64,000 bases of DNA from Bacteroidales bacterium UBA3843 (GCA_002392745.1 DGHR01000014.1:234023-298022), one strand, 5' to 3'. Positions 53,041 to 62,650 are shown, counted from the stretch's first letter. A program made the numbers and translations. The notes: generated by a model from the sequence alone, not told the origin.

Positions 53041-53511
53041 ATGGCAGTAACATATATGACCGAAGAGGGTCTGCAGAAACTGAAAGATGAACTCCTGCAC
53101 TTGGAGACAGTTGAGCGCCCGCGTGTGATTGCAGCTATCGCCGAAGCACGCGACAAAGGAGATTTGAGCGAGAATGCCGAGTACGATGCGGCTAAAGAAG
53201 AGCAAGGCATCCTGGAAAGCAAAATCGCCCATATAAAGGCAAAATTGATGGAAGCTCGCGTATTGGATACTGCAGATATCAAGACGGATGAAGTGCAGAT
53301 TCTGACTAAAGTGCGTGTGCGAATTCTCAAAACCGGTACTGAAAAGACATACCAACTTGTAACGGAGGGAGAGGCTAATTCGTTAGAAGGAAAAATTTCT
53401 GTTACCACTCCTATCGCTAAAGGATTGATGGGTAAGAAAGTTGGTGAGATTGCACAGGTTCAGGTACCAGCCGGATTGATGGAGTTTCAAATACTGGAGA
53501 TTAGTTTATGA
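53041..53511 (+). CDS. greA: Transcription elongation factor GreA
   Basis: 156 residues, normal length. N-terminal coiled coil (LQKLKDELLHLETVERPRV, EARDKGDLSENAEYDAAKEEQ with the acidic tip) and C-terminal FKBP-like domain (ISVTTPIAKGLMGKKVGEIAQVQ). It stimulates RNA polymerase to cleave backtracked RNA. It is followed by the HIT gene with a four-base overlap. Confidence 0.95.
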   Translation: MAVTYMTEEGLQKLKDELLHLETVERPRVIAAIAEARDKGDLSENAEYDAAKEEQGILESKIAHIKAKLMEARVLDTADIKTDEVQILTKVRVRILKTGTEKTYQLVTEGEANSLEGKISVTTPIAKGLMGKKVGEIAQVQVPAGLMEFQILEISL

Positions 53512-53915
53512 CACTCTTTACACGTATTATAAAGGGCGAAATCCCAAGTTACAAAGTGGCAGAGGATGACAAGAATTATGCTTTCTTGGACATCAATCCT
53601 CTGGTGAAAGGACATACACTTGTGGTTCCTAAATTGGCGGAGCCGGAAGCGGATTACATCTTTGACCTGACAGATGAGCAATTACAGAGTTTGATGTTGT
53701 TCGCCAAGAGAGTGGCGCGTGGCATCAAAGCAGCTACCGGTTGCAAAAGAGTAGGTGTCGCTGTTCTCGGCATGGAGGTCAACCACGTGCACGTGCATCT
53801 TGTACCAATGAATACGGAGAAAGATATGTTGTTCTCCAATCCCAAACTTAACCTTCCTGCCGAGGAAATGGCATTCATTGCCAACTCGATTGCAGAAGCT
53901 ATAGACAAAGCGTAA
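53508..53915 (+). CDS. HIT family nucleotide hydrolase
   Basis: 135 residues. The histidine triad NHVHVHLVP places His93, His95 and His97 as the nucleotide-binding and catalytic set. HIT proteins of this size (HinT group) hydrolyse adenosine phosphoramidates. The ATG overlaps the greA stop (ATGA). Confidence 0.93.
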   Translation: MTLFTRIIKGEIPSYKVAEDDKNYAFLDINPLVKGHTLVVPKLAEPEADYIFDLTDEQLQSLMLFAKRVARGIKAATGCKRVGVAVLGMEVNHVHVHLVPMNTEKDMLFSNPKLNLPAEEMAFIANSIAEAIDKA

Positions 53916-53959
53916 AGAAGTTCCCCGACATCATACATCCACACACACGTCCCACTTCC

Positions 53960-55879
53960 ATGGCTGAAGACTTACATATCCAACAATCTTCCGTTGCATA
54001 CGGAGATGAGAATATTATTCACCTCGACGATATGGAGCATATCCGTCGCCGCCCGGGTATGTATATTGGGAAACTGGGTGACGGTAGCCATAGTGATGAT
54101 GGTATCTATGTGCTTATCAAGGAGTCGATTGACAACTCAATCGATGAGTTTCGCATGGGCGAAGGTAAGGTGATAGAGGTCGATGTGCAGGACGGCCATG
54201 TAAGGGTGCGCGACTATGGCCGCGGTATACCGTTGGGCAAACTGGTTGAAGTGGTATCCATGCTGAACACGGGTGGAAAATACGACAGCAAGGCTTTCAA
54301 GAAGTCCGTTGGTCTAAATGGTGTCGGAACAAAAGCAGTCAATGCGTTGTCGTCTTTTTTCGCGGTCCAGTCCTTTCGTGAAGGAAAGACACGCCGGGCT
54401 GAGTTTTCACAAGGAAAACTGACTTCTGACACGGGGATTCTTGATTATAGCGGAACAGAAAAGCGGGGGACCATCATTGAGTTTGTCCCTGATAACAGCA
54501 AAGGACTTTTCGAAAATTACAAGTTCCGTGATGACTATATTGAGGAATTACTCCGCAATTATGCTTACCTCAATACTGGGCTTACGCTGATATATAACGG
54601 TCATAAGTACACTTCTCGTAATGGCTTGCTTGATTTGCTTACGGAAAACATGACCGTTGAGCCCCTCTATCCGATTATTCATCTCAAGGGAGAGGATATC
54701 GAGATTGCACTCACACACACCGACCAAAATAGTGATGAGTATTACTCCTTTGTCAATGGTCAGCACACTATTCAGGGCGGTACACACCAGACTGCCTATC
54801 GCGAGGCAATAGGACGTACCATTAAAGAGTTCTTCAACAAGAACCAAGACTTGGCTGATATTCGCAACGGCGTAGTGGGGGCAATAGCTATTAATGTGGA
54901 GGAGCCTGTCTTCGAAAGCCAAACCAAGGTAAAACTGGGTTCAAAAGACATGAGCCCGTCCGGAGGGGTCTCTGTCAATAAGTTTGTCAATGATTTTGTC
55001 AAACAGCAACTCGATAACTTCTTGCATAAGCATCCCGAGATAACCGAGGTAATGCTTCAAAAAATTCAGGATTCCGAGAAGGAACGCAAGGCGATTGCCG
55101 GTGTCACAAAAGCGGCGCGGGAGCGTGCAAAAAAGAATCTGGTAAACAACCCTAAACTGCGTGACTGCCAAATTCATCTCAACGATACCAAACCTGTCAA
55201 ATCAGCCAAGGATGCAGATGACGACTTGCGTTTGGAAAGTTGTATTTTTATTACAGAGGGACTTTCTGCTTCCGGATCTATTACCAAGAGCAGGGACGTA
55301 CGTACACAGGCTGTGTTTTCACTCCGCGGAAAACCGCTTAACTCTTACGGACTCAGCAAATCCGTAGTTTACGAAAATGAAGAATTCAATTGTTTGCAGT
55401 CAGCACTGAACATAGAGGACGGACTTGATGAACTGCGATATAATAAAGTCATCATTGCTACCGACGCCGATGTGGATGGTATGCATATTCGTCTGCTGAT
55501 GCTCACGTTCTTCTTGCAGTTCTTCCCTGACCTTGTGAAAAAGGGACACGTTTATATTCTTCAGACACCTCTCTTCCGTGTCAAAGATAAAACCCAGACT
55601 CGCTATTGCTATAGTGAGGAAGAACGGTTGGCTGCAATCAACGAGATAAAGAACCCTGAGATTACACGATTCAAAGGATTAGGTGAGATATCACCGGATG
55701 AGTTCAAAGGGTTTATAGGTGCTGGGATACGTTTGGACCAGGTAATGTTGCGCAAGGAAGACAAAGTAAGCGAGTTGCTCAATTATTATATGGGTAAAAA
55801 CACCACCGAACGCCAGCAGTTCATTATCGACAACTTGGTTGTGGAGGAGGACGCTGTTGAGGGGGAAATGGAGGAATAG
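53960..55879 (+). CDS. parE: DNA topoisomerase IV subunit B (ParE)
   Basis: 639 residues. GHKL ATPase: ESIDNSIDEF, VRDYGRGIP, GLNGVGTKAVNALS. Transducer domain follows. The TOPRIM part has FITEGLSASGSI (Glu) and IIATDADVDGMHIRLLML (DxDxDG). The final fragment FKGLGEISPDEF and the C-terminal acidic tail fit ParE of Bacteroidota. The partner subunit ParC is not in the window. It decatenates chromosomes in the cytoplasm. Confidence 0.93.
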   Translation: MAEDLHIQQSSVAYGDENIIHLDDMEHIRRRPGMYIGKLGDGSHSDDGIYVLIKESIDNSIDEFRMGEGKVIEVDVQDGHVRVRDYGRGIPLGKLVEVVSMLNTGGKYDSKAFKKSVGLNGVGTKAVNALSSFFAVQSFREGKTRRAEFSQGKLTSDTGILDYSGTEKRGTIIEFVPDNSKGLFENYKFRDDYIEELLRNYAYLNTGLTLIYNGHKYTSRNGLLDLLTENMTVEPLYPIIHLKGEDIEIALTHTDQNSDEYYSFVNGQHTIQGGTHQTAYREAIGRTIKEFFNKNQDLADIRNGVVGAIAINVEEPVFESQTKVKLGSKDMSPSGGVSVNKFVNDFVKQQLDNFLHKHPEITEVMLQKIQDSEKERKAIAGVTKAARERAKKNLVNNPKLRDCQIHLNDTKPVKSAKDADDDLRLESCIFITEGLSASGSITKSRDVRTQAVFSLRGKPLNSYGLSKSVVYENEEFNCLQSALNIEDGLDELRYNKVIIATDADVDGMHIRLLMLTFFLQFFPDLVKKGHVYILQTPLFRVKDKTQTRYCYSEEERLAAINEIKNPEITRFKGLGEISPDEFKGFIGAGIRLDQVMLRKEDKVSELLNYYMGKNTTERQQFIIDNLVVEEDAVEGEMEE

Positions 55880-55882
55880 GGT

Positions 55883-56089
55883 ATGAAAGCACTGATTGCC
55901 TTCGCTATTATGGCGGTTGTAGTTCTTACGTTGATTGAAGTCAACGAACGGATGAAAGCCGGAAAACAGAAAAATCAGCCCTCAAAAACTCCCCAAGACG
56001 ATTCCTGTATTGAGACTTGCGCGGAATGTGGCTTGCTTTCGGTTTGTGACAAGGAAGCGAAGAACTCAAAAAAAACATCTGTCAAATAA
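55883..56089 (+). CDS. Small single-pass membrane protein with Cys motif (68 aa)
   Basis: N-terminal membrane helix (LIAFAIMAVVVLTLI) and a soluble tail with four cysteines, CIETCAECGLLSVCDKE. Similar small membrane proteins with CCGxHxxC-type motifs are known in Bacteroidota but their job is not. It may bind metal. The ATG lies three bases after the parE stop; converges on the DUF5715 gene. Confidence 0.65.
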   Translation: MKALIAFAIMAVVVLTLIEVNERMKAGKQKNQPSKTPQDDSCIETCAECGLLSVCDKEAKNSKKTSVK

Positions 56090-56094
56090 ATTAC

Positions 56095-56784
56095 CTATTC
56101 TCGCACGGTAATATGGAAGCAGGATTGTTTCCATTCGTATTTGACATATATTTTACCTGCCCGTTGATGATTGAGTAATACTTGCCCCAAGACTAATTTG
56201 AGGTTGTCCTCGTGCATGTATTCACGCGTATGCGTTACCTTATGATAACGCATATACGCGAGGTCAAAAGTTGTTCCGTAACAATGGCAACTCTGTGTCA
56301 CAGAGTTGATGTTTCCGCTGCGTTGCAGATACTTGATATCTTCCTCTGTACGTAATACGGAGGTTACATAGAACTGATAGTGCGGTAAACTATTACGCGC
56401 CAATATATCTGCCCATTCGGCACCGATGGCGTCCAGTTCACGTGCGGCCGAGGGAATCAGATAAGGCACAGAGTGTGTCAGGCTGTCAACAATATAGTTG
56501 TCATTGCTGCTGATCTCTACCAATTGTCTCCGCATGTTTGCAGCGTCTTTTCTGTCTTTGGGCGGACGGGGAAGACCTATGCGTGAAGCTACTGCATGCT
56601 GTTTGGATTGCAGGTCATTGAACTTCAACTTATAGCTGAATGTGCGTCCGGGGTACCAGACGAGGCTGTCTTCCGTTATCTCGTCCTCTTCCGCTGTGTT
56701 GTTACTGCAGCCGGCGCAGCTTGTTAGTAGAGCCGCGCTGACCAGCAATAGCACTCCTATTTTAAATCGACCACTCAAACCCAT
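56095..56784 (-). CDS. DUF5715 family lipoprotein, peptidase-like
   Basis: 229 residues. Lipobox LLTSCAG near residue 22. TSVLRTEEDIKYLQRSGN and SCHCYGTTFDLAY (with His and Asp) resemble the zinc-binding part of the DUF5715/D-Ala-D-Ala peptidase-like family. It is periplasmic and may act on peptidoglycan. The start overlaps the end of cysS by 23 bases, and it is the last gene of the minus-strand operon. Confidence 0.7.
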   Translation of the reverse strand: MGLSGRFKIGVLLLVSAALLTSCAGCSNNTAEEDEITEDSLVWYPGRTFSYKLKFNDLQSKQHAVASRIGLPRPPKDRKDAANMRRQLVEISSNDNYIVDSLTHSVPYLIPSAARELDAIGAEWADILARNSLPHYQFYVTSVLRTEEDIKYLQRSGNINSVTQSCHCYGTTFDLAYMRYHKVTHTREYMHEDNLKLVLGQVLLNHQRAGKIYVKYEWKQSCFHITVRE

Positions 56785-58225
56785 CTTTGGTATCCTTAAT
56801 CTGGAATCCGAGTGCTGTCAACTCATTACGAATCTTATCGGAAGTTCCCCAATCCTTGTTTTGCTTGGCTTGCAGGCGGATGCCCAGCAATAAATCAATA
56901 GCACCGCTAAAAGCTTTCAACTTCTCATCACCGGCTCCCTGCTCCTCCAATCGGAGACCCAGGATGTCAATGGCATAGGTTTTCCATACGTCGCGTAATT
57001 CGTTTAAGTCCGCTTCGCTGATGGTCCCTTTACCATCGTGGACAATGTTTATGGCTTTTGCACTGTCAAACAATGCCGCAATGACAAACGGTGTGTTCAA
57101 ATCGTCATCCATGGCCTCTTGACAACAAGTGCGGATTTCCCCGATTTCAACGGATGTTTTGGCGCTCGGCTGCAGTTTGAGCAGACGGGAGTAGGCTTCT
57201 TGTAAACGCTGCAATCCTTTCTCTGCCGCCTCCAGTGCTTCTGACGAGAAATCAACGGTAGAGCGGTAATGCGCCTGCAAAATAAAGAAGCGGATTACCA
57301 TTGGACCGAATGGCTTGCTCAGTAGCTCATGATTACCGGCGAAAAACTGCTCCAGAGTAATGAAGTTATTATAGCTCTTTCCCATCTTCTTTCCGGCGAT
57401 GGTAATCATGTTGTTGTGCATCCAATAGTGTACAGACTCTTTGCCAAGGGCTGCGCAGGACTGTGCAATCTCCGCCTCGTGGTGCGGGAAAATCAAATCC
57501 AGTCCCCCTCCGTGGATATCGAACTGCTCGCCAAGATACTTTGTCCCCATGGTAGAGCATTCCATGTGCCAACCAGGGAAACCTTCGCTCCACGGACTCG
57601 GCCAGTGCATGATATGTTCGGGGCTGGCTTTCTTCCAGAGGGCGAAGTCATAACTGTGTTTCTTCTCCGCCTGGCCGTCCAGTTCGCGGGTTTCAGTGAC
57701 GATATCGTTCAGATTACGGCCGCTCAGTTTGCCGTAAGGATAATCCTTTGCATATTTCTCTACGTCCATATAGACGGAGCCGTTCGACACGTAGGCATAT
57801 CCCTTGTCCAGTATCTTTTGTACAAAAGCAATCTGTTCGATGATATGTCCGGAGGCATGCGGCTCGATGGACGGAGGCAGTACATTGAGTGCTGCCATGT
57901 CACGGTGGTAACGGTTGGTGTAGTATTGTACCACCTCCATGGGCTCCAGTTGTTCCAACCGAGCTTTCTTTGCTATCTTGTCCTCTCCTTCGTCAGCATC
58001 GTGCTCCAGATGGCCTACGTCAGTGATATTACGCACGTAGCGCACTTTGTAACCAAGGTGCTGCAAATAGCGGTATAGTACGTCAAAGGTGATTGCCGGA
58101 CGAGCGTGGCCCAGATGGGCATCGCCATACACGGTGGGACCGCAGACATACATGCCTACGTGTCCCTCGTGCAATGGTTTGAATATTTCTTTTTGTCTTG
58201 TTAGTGAATTGTATATTTCCAGCAT
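56762..58225 (-). CDS. cysS: Cysteinyl-tRNA synthetase
   Basis: 487 residues. YVCGPTVYGDAHLGHARP contains the zinc Cys and the HIGH-like HLGH motif; the KMSKS-like KMGKS is at ITIAGKKMGKSYN. SWHMECSTM- and HHEAEIAQS-type zinc ligands are present (FPGWHMECST, IFPHHEAEI). It charges tRNA-Cys with cysteine. It overlaps the preceding nagB gene by one base and the DUF5715 gene by 23 bases. Confidence 0.96.
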   Translation of the reverse strand: MLEIYNSLTRQKEIFKPLHEGHVGMYVCGPTVYGDAHLGHARPAITFDVLYRYLQHLGYKVRYVRNITDVGHLEHDADEGEDKIAKKARLEQLEPMEVVQYYTNRYHRDMAALNVLPPSIEPHASGHIIEQIAFVQKILDKGYAYVSNGSVYMDVEKYAKDYPYGKLSGRNLNDIVTETRELDGQAEKKHSYDFALWKKASPEHIMHWPSPWSEGFPGWHMECSTMGTKYLGEQFDIHGGGLDLIFPHHEAEIAQSCAALGKESVHYWMHNNMITIAGKKMGKSYNNFITLEQFFAGNHELLSKPFGPMVIRFFILQAHYRSTVDFSSEALEAAEKGLQRLQEAYSRLLKLQPSAKTSVEIGEIRTCCQEAMDDDLNTPFVIAALFDSAKAINIVHDGKGTISEADLNELRDVWKTYAIDILGLRLEEQGAGDEKLKAFSGAIDLLLGIRLQAKQNKDWGTSDKIRNELTALGFQIKDTKDGFEWSI

Positions 58226-59034
58226 TACAACAGTGTTTTTGGGTCGAGATTATTGCGCTCGATATCGCGGAAGTATTTGTATGTGCCTAACTTCAGTTCG
58301 TCGCATGCAGCCTCGTCGCATACGATGATGCCGTGTTGATGCATCTGCAATGCGCTGACAGTCCACATGTGGCTGATGGGTTCTTCGATGGCGTGCTGTA
58401 AAGCACGGGCTTTGTTATGACCGTTCACCATTATCAGCACTTCTTGGGCGTCCATGACCGTGCCTACACCTACGGTAAGTGCAGTCTTGGGAACTTTGTT
58501 GACGTTGTTTTCGAAGAAACGGCTGTTGGCGATAATGGTGTCCGTGGTCAACTCTTTTTTGCGCGTGCGGCTACTCAAAGACGAACCCGGTTCATTGAAT
58601 GCAATGTGCCCGTCAGGACCAATACCGCCCAGGAACAGGTGAATGCCACCATAGTTCTTGATTTTAGCCTCGTAGCGCGCGCACTCGGCTTGCAGGTCGG
58701 TTGCGTTGCCGTTCAATATATTCACATTCTCTTTGCGGATATCAATGTGGTTGAAGAAGTTGTTCCACATAAAACTGTGGTAACTCTCCGGATGTTCTTC
58801 CGGCAGGCCGACATATTCGTCCATGTTGAAGGTTACTACATTGCGGAAACTGACTTTGCCTTCTTGGTTCAGTTTGATGAGGGCTTTGTACATTCCCAGA
58901 GGTGAACTGCCTGTCGGCAATCCCAATACAAATGGTGTACTCTCTTTCGGACCAAACTCATTGATGCGTTTGGCTACATAGTTAGCTGCCCATTCACTGA
59001 GCAGGTCATACGATGGTTGAATAATTACTCGCAT
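58225..59034 (-). CDS. nagB: Glucosamine-6-phosphate deaminase
   Basis: 269 residues. Family motifs: LGLPTGSSPLGMY, VTFNMDEYVGL (catalytic Asp), GGIGPDGHIAFNEPGSS (catalytic His). It converts glucosamine-6-phosphate to fructose-6-phosphate and ammonia, feeding amino-sugar catabolism. No strong TAnnTTTG promoter was seen in the 107-base spacer upstream. Confidence 0.96.
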   Translation of the reverse strand: MRVIIQPSYDLLSEWAANYVAKRINEFGPKESTPFVLGLPTGSSPLGMYKALIKLNQEGKVSFRNVVTFNMDEYVGLPEEHPESYHSFMWNNFFNHIDIRKENVNILNGNATDLQAECARYEAKIKNYGGIHLFLGGIGPDGHIAFNEPGSSLSSRTRKKELTTDTIIANSRFFENNVNKVPKTALTVGVGTVMDAQEVLIMVNGHNKARALQHAIEEPISHMWTVSALQMHQHGIIVCDEAACDELKLGTYKYFRDIERNNLDPKTLL

Positions 59035-59090
59035 TGTTTTTTGTGTAAATCTAAAATGTTTAAATATAAAAATAGGATATTTATCACCCT

Positions 59091-59124
59091 TGTCTGCCGG
59101 TAACTACTGCCTAACGGACAGACA
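59091..59124 (-). terminator. Inverted repeat between thioredoxin-like and nagB genes
   Basis: tgtctg-ccg (59091-59099) pairs with cgg-a-cagaca (59115-59124). There is no U-run on the minus strand, so termination activity is uncertain. Confidence 0.3.
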
Positions 59125-59141
59125 CGGTTTGTTTTCTCTGT

Positions 59142-59912
59142 TTATTCTCCCCAGAGCAGTTTTTCCAGTTCTGCTTCATCGGGATTACGGGCAATGATGG
59201 TGCCCTCTTTGTCGATTAGAATAGTAGTGGGGATGCTGATTACGCCGTATAAGTCACTTCCGTTATACTGTGTGCCGTCTTCGCGTATTTGCGGCCACCC
59301 CATTTGCTCCTCTGACAATGCTTGCCGCCAGTCGTCCTCTTCGCGGTCAACCGAGCAACTCAGTATCTGCAGCCTGCCTTGCGGCTGGCCGGCGTATATC
59401 TCTTTCAGCACAGGTATCAGTCGGCGGCACGGACCGCACCAACTGGCCCAGAAATCAACCAATACATAGTCGCTTTTGCCTACTATTTCGCTTAATGCCA
59501 GCTCTTCGCCTTCTGGTGTTAGACCGCTGATGTCGGTATAGGGGTTACCTGCCGAGGTGGCGGATTCTTTTAGAAACATTTGATGAAGGGGGGCTATCAT
59601 CTCTCCTTCAAGCATCTCTTTCGGCATTAGTGCAAAAAGGGATTGTTTTTGCACTGCGGATAGCATATAATAGATACCAGAGAACAAGGTGTCGGCATAT
59701 GCGGCATCCATGTTTTCGCTCAGTAATATGAAGGCGCTGTCGGTCAGATTGGTCAGTACTGCCTCTGCCTCATCCGAAGTTTCCGCTGCTTCATAAGCGA
59801 CCTCCGTACGTCCGTATAGTGATTCCCATTCGGCACGCAGGTCTACTGCGCTTTTCTTCTGGCAACCGGCCAATATGAGCACCGCTGCCGCAATCATTAT
59901 ATACTTTTTCAT
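59142..59912 (-). CDS. TlpA/thioredoxin-family lipoprotein
   Basis: 256 residues. Lipobox LILAGCQ. The N-terminal 115 residues form a DUF4369-like helical part. The thioredoxin domain starts near residue 135 with VLVDFWASWCGPCRRLIPVL (CGPC active site), followed by IPTTILIDKEG with the cis-Pro. It is a periplasmic thiol-disulfide oxidoreductase. Confidence 0.88.
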   Translation of the reverse strand: MKKYIMIAAAVLILAGCQKKSAVDLRAEWESLYGRTEVAYEAAETSDEAEAVLTNLTDSAFILLSENMDAAYADTLFSGIYYMLSAVQKQSLFALMPKEMLEGEMIAPLHQMFLKESATSAGNPYTDISGLTPEGEELALSEIVGKSDYVLVDFWASWCGPCRRLIPVLKEIYAGQPQGRLQILSCSVDREEDDWRQALSEEQMGWPQIREDGTQYNGSDLYGVISIPTTILIDKEGTIIARNPDEAELEKLLWGE

Positions 59913-59954
59913 TACTTATTTGTTTTAGTCCTTTTTCTTTTAGCAGAGCAGGCG

Positions 59955-62132
59955 TTACTCTCTTTTCAGTACTACAGCGCTTCTTGCCGGCAGGTACATT
60001 TTCAACCAACCCTTGCCGTCCTTGGCGTATAGTTCATCGTGCGCTGTGAAATGCTCCACGCTGTCGTCGCTTAAACCGAAACCGGCAAATTCCCTGGCAT
60101 CGGTATTGAGCACTACTTTGTATTTCCCCTCTGGAACCAGCATGCCATAGTCGCTGAATGATTTCTGGCCGTTCCAGTTGAAGATGAATAGTAAATCGCC
60201 GCGCGAGTACGCCACCACTTGGTCTCCTTCGTTATCCCACCATTTCATTACCCAAGGCAGGTGTTGGCCTACATGGTATTTCTTTTCCTCAGCGGTCGGC
60301 TTTTGCATGAGCAAATACTCCTTGAGCAAGTGAATCATTGCTTCATCAAAGCGGTTCAGATCCGAGAAGAAATAGTTCGGATTATCTACCAGTCCCCATT
60401 GTCTCCGCGCATATTTGTAGCTCCAGCCGTTGCCCTCGCGCGGGAAATCTATCCATTCAGGATGGCCGAACTCGTTACCCATAAAGGTTAGATAGCCCCC
60501 GTTGATGGTGGAAGCGGTTATCAGGCGTATCATCTTGTGCAACGCTATACCGCGGTCTACCATATAGTTTGCATGGCCATGCTCGAAATGCCAATACATA
60601 TCCGCATCCACCAGCCGGAAGATAATGGTCTTGTCGCCTACCAATGCCTGGTCGTGGCTCTCTGCATAGCTGATAGTCTTCTCGTCCTCGCGGCGGTTGG
60701 TCATCTCAAAAAGTATATGTCCGGCTTTCCAGTCTTCGTCTTTGACTTCTTTGATATACTTAATCCAGAAATCAGGAATGCCCATCGCCAGACGGTAGTC
60801 GAATCCGACGCCGCCGTCTTCTATTTTTGCGGCCAGACCCGGCATACCCGACATCTCTTCGGCTATCGTGATAGCATCCGGTTTCACTTGGTGAATGACT
60901 TTGTTGGCAAGCGTTAGATACATGATGGCGTCGCCGTCCTCGTTCCCGTTGAAATAACTGCCGTATCCGTTGAAGTCTTCGCCCAGACCGTGACTCAGAT
61001 AAATCATACTGGTCACGCCGTCGAAACGGAATCCGTCAAAGTCATATTCGTCCAACCAGAACTTGCAGTTGCTCAGCAGGAAATGCAGTACCTCGTTCTT
61101 GCCATAGTTGAAACATAGACTGTCCCATGCCGGATGCTCTCTGCGCGCACCGTCGTGGAAATACTGGTATGGAGTGCCGTCAAAATTACCGAGTCCCTCC
61201 AATTCGTTCTTTACGGCGTGGCTGTGTACCAAATCCATTATCACTTTCATCCCGCGTCCGTGGGCATCGTCAATCAGTGCTTTCAACTCGTTCGGGGTTC
61301 CGAAGCGGCTGCTGGCGGCGAAGAAATTCGATACGTGATAGCCGAACGAACCGTAGTAGGGGTGCTCCTGAATGGCCATGATCTGAACGCAGTTGTAACC
61401 CAGTTTGGCTATCCTCGGCAGTACGTCGCGGCGGAACTCTTCATAGGAATTGACCTTCTCCTCCGCACTCGACATTCCTATATGGCACTCATAGATAAAT
61501 AGAGCCTCGTCTTTTTTCGCCCTTCCCTTTTTGGGGGAGCTGGGGGTAGGCTTCCTGTTCTTCCATTGATACTCGGGTTCATCCCATACCTGTGCGGAGA
61601 AGATTTTCGTCTGCTCGTCTTGTACCACGCGGCGGACATAACTCGGGATGCGCTCGCCGTAACCGCCGTTCCATTCTACCAGCAGTTTATACAACTGCTC
61701 ATGTTGGATGGCTTCTTCCGGCAGTTTGACCTCCCATACACCATTGCCTACAGGCTGCAGACGGTATTTCTCGTCTTTCTGCCAACCGTTCATGTCGCCC
61801 TTGATGTATATCGCAGTGGCGTTCGGAGCCCACTCGCGCAGTACCCATTCGCCGGCGACTTTTTTGCCTTGCGCATCTGTGTACGGTCGCTTGTGATGCA
61901 ATCCGAAATACAGGTATCCTGTCGCCCAGTCGGCTAAGGCGTGCTCCGGCTCTTCTCCTTTGCAGGGGAGGGGCTTGCCCGTTAATTCCGCTTCCTTGCG
62001 GGTTGCATAATCGGCTCTGCCTCGCAGGGCGGATTCATAGGGCTCCAGGTACGGATCACGTGCCACTATCGGTAAATGCGCTGGTCTTTCGACGTTTGAC
62101 TTGCGACTTTCTGTTACTTTCTTTGTTGACAT
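59955..62132 (-). CDS. glgB: 1,4-alpha-glucan branching enzyme (GH13)
   Basis: 725 residues. CBM48-like N-terminal region (EWAPNATAIYIKGDMNGW), then the GH13 barrel: MDLVHSHAVKN, the nucleophile in FDGFRFDGVTSMIY, acid/base in TIAEEMSGMPG, YAESHDQALVGD. It forms alpha-1,6 branches in glycogen; eukaryote-like type. Three in-frame repeat-derived stretches are visible: at the N-terminus (ESRKSNVERP, 62084-62115), LTGKPLPCKGEEPE (61951-61982) and RKPTPSSPKKGRAKKDE (61518-61553), all outside the conserved motifs. Confidence 0.95.
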   Translation of the reverse strand: MSTKKVTESRKSNVERPAHLPIVARDPYLEPYESALRGRADYATRKEAELTGKPLPCKGEEPEHALADWATGYLYFGLHHKRPYTDAQGKKVAGEWVLREWAPNATAIYIKGDMNGWQKDEKYRLQPVGNGVWEVKLPEEAIQHEQLYKLLVEWNGGYGERIPSYVRRVVQDEQTKIFSAQVWDEPEYQWKNRKPTPSSPKKGRAKKDEALFIYECHIGMSSAEEKVNSYEEFRRDVLPRIAKLGYNCVQIMAIQEHPYYGSFGYHVSNFFAASSRFGTPNELKALIDDAHGRGMKVIMDLVHSHAVKNELEGLGNFDGTPYQYFHDGARREHPAWDSLCFNYGKNEVLHFLLSNCKFWLDEYDFDGFRFDGVTSMIYLSHGLGEDFNGYGSYFNGNEDGDAIMYLTLANKVIHQVKPDAITIAEEMSGMPGLAAKIEDGGVGFDYRLAMGIPDFWIKYIKEVKDEDWKAGHILFEMTNRREDEKTISYAESHDQALVGDKTIIFRLVDADMYWHFEHGHANYMVDRGIALHKMIRLITASTINGGYLTFMGNEFGHPEWIDFPREGNGWSYKYARRQWGLVDNPNYFFSDLNRFDEAMIHLLKEYLLMQKPTAEEKKYHVGQHLPWVMKWWDNEGDQVVAYSRGDLLFIFNWNGQKSFSDYGMLVPEGKYKVVLNTDAREFAGFGLSDDSVEHFTAHDELYAKDGKGWLKMYLPARSAVVLKRE
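61518..61553 (-). repeat. In-frame ccccca/tggggg palindromic repeat in branching-enzyme gene
   Basis: The stretch 'cccttccctttttgggggagctgggggtagg' type (PTPSSPKKGRAKK on the minus strand) is C-rich with an A-tract, a form common as an intergenic repeat in Bacteroidota. Confidence 0.6.
61951..61982 (-). repeat. In-frame cctttgcaggggagggg repeat in branching-enzyme gene
   Basis: Encodes LTGKPLPCKGEEPE, a likely surface segment before the CBM48-like domain. Short palindrome of ctcc/gggg words. Confidence 0.5.
62084..62115 (-). repeat. In-frame gaaagtcgcaagtcaaa-type repeat in branching-enzyme N-terminus
   Basis: Words 'gaaagtcgc' and 'aagtcaaacgtcg' encode ESRKSNVERP near the start. The start ATG at 62132 lies just before the repeat. 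Confidence 0.5.
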
Positions 62133-62197
62133 GGTGGTGTGTTTTTGATGGTTATTTATCTTCCAGCTTTTCTATAAAAGGGAATGGGGTGGCTTTC

Positions 62198-62650
62198 TTA
62201 GTCTACACGCGCTTTGACAATCAGTTTGCGGTACTCTTTGCCCGGCGCAATTCCTGGTTGGTGGGCATCTTCTGGGAAGAATACGGCAAAATGGCCTGCG
62301 GGGACAGTGAATTTGGCGGTCGCTTTGTCGCCGTAGAACTCTACATCTTTGCCCTCATCATATTCTTGGGTCACCTCCTGGCAGTCCACTTGGGCTTTCC
62401 AACCCATCACTTCGTCGTCACCTAGAGGAATTTGAATATCCAAATAATCGCGGTGGGCTTCCATCCGGCATTTGCTTTCCTCTTTGCCCTTGAAATCGTT
62501 GATGTTTACGAAGAGATTCTTGCCATCCAGATAAATCTTGCATGCCGGCATTTCCTCCAGATCGTTTTCGTTGTAGAATTTCATGAATTGCTCAAAGCCC
62601 GGTACGCAGTCAAAGTACCTGTCGGCGTTCTCCAGTTTGTCTAATATCAT
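62198..62650 (-). CDS. YhcH/YjgK/YiaL family protein
   Basis: 150 residues from MILDKLENADRYFD; an upstream ATG at 62725 is rejected because it overlaps the -7 element (62723-62730). Family features: GKNLFVNINDFKGKEESKCRMEAHRDYLDIQ and GHFAVFFPEDAHQPGI, a cupin-like fold with metal-binding His/Glu. YhcH-type proteins are linked to sialic-acid/sugar isomerisation. It is first in the minus-strand unit that probably runs through glgB to nagB and cysS. Confidence 0.88.
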   Translation of the reverse strand: MILDKLENADRYFDCVPGFEQFMKFYNENDLEEMPACKIYLDGKNLFVNINDFKGKEESKCRMEAHRDYLDIQIPLGDDEVMGWKAQVDCQEVTQEYDEGKDVEFYGDKATAKFTVPAGHFAVFFPEDAHQPGIAPGKEYRKLIVKARVD

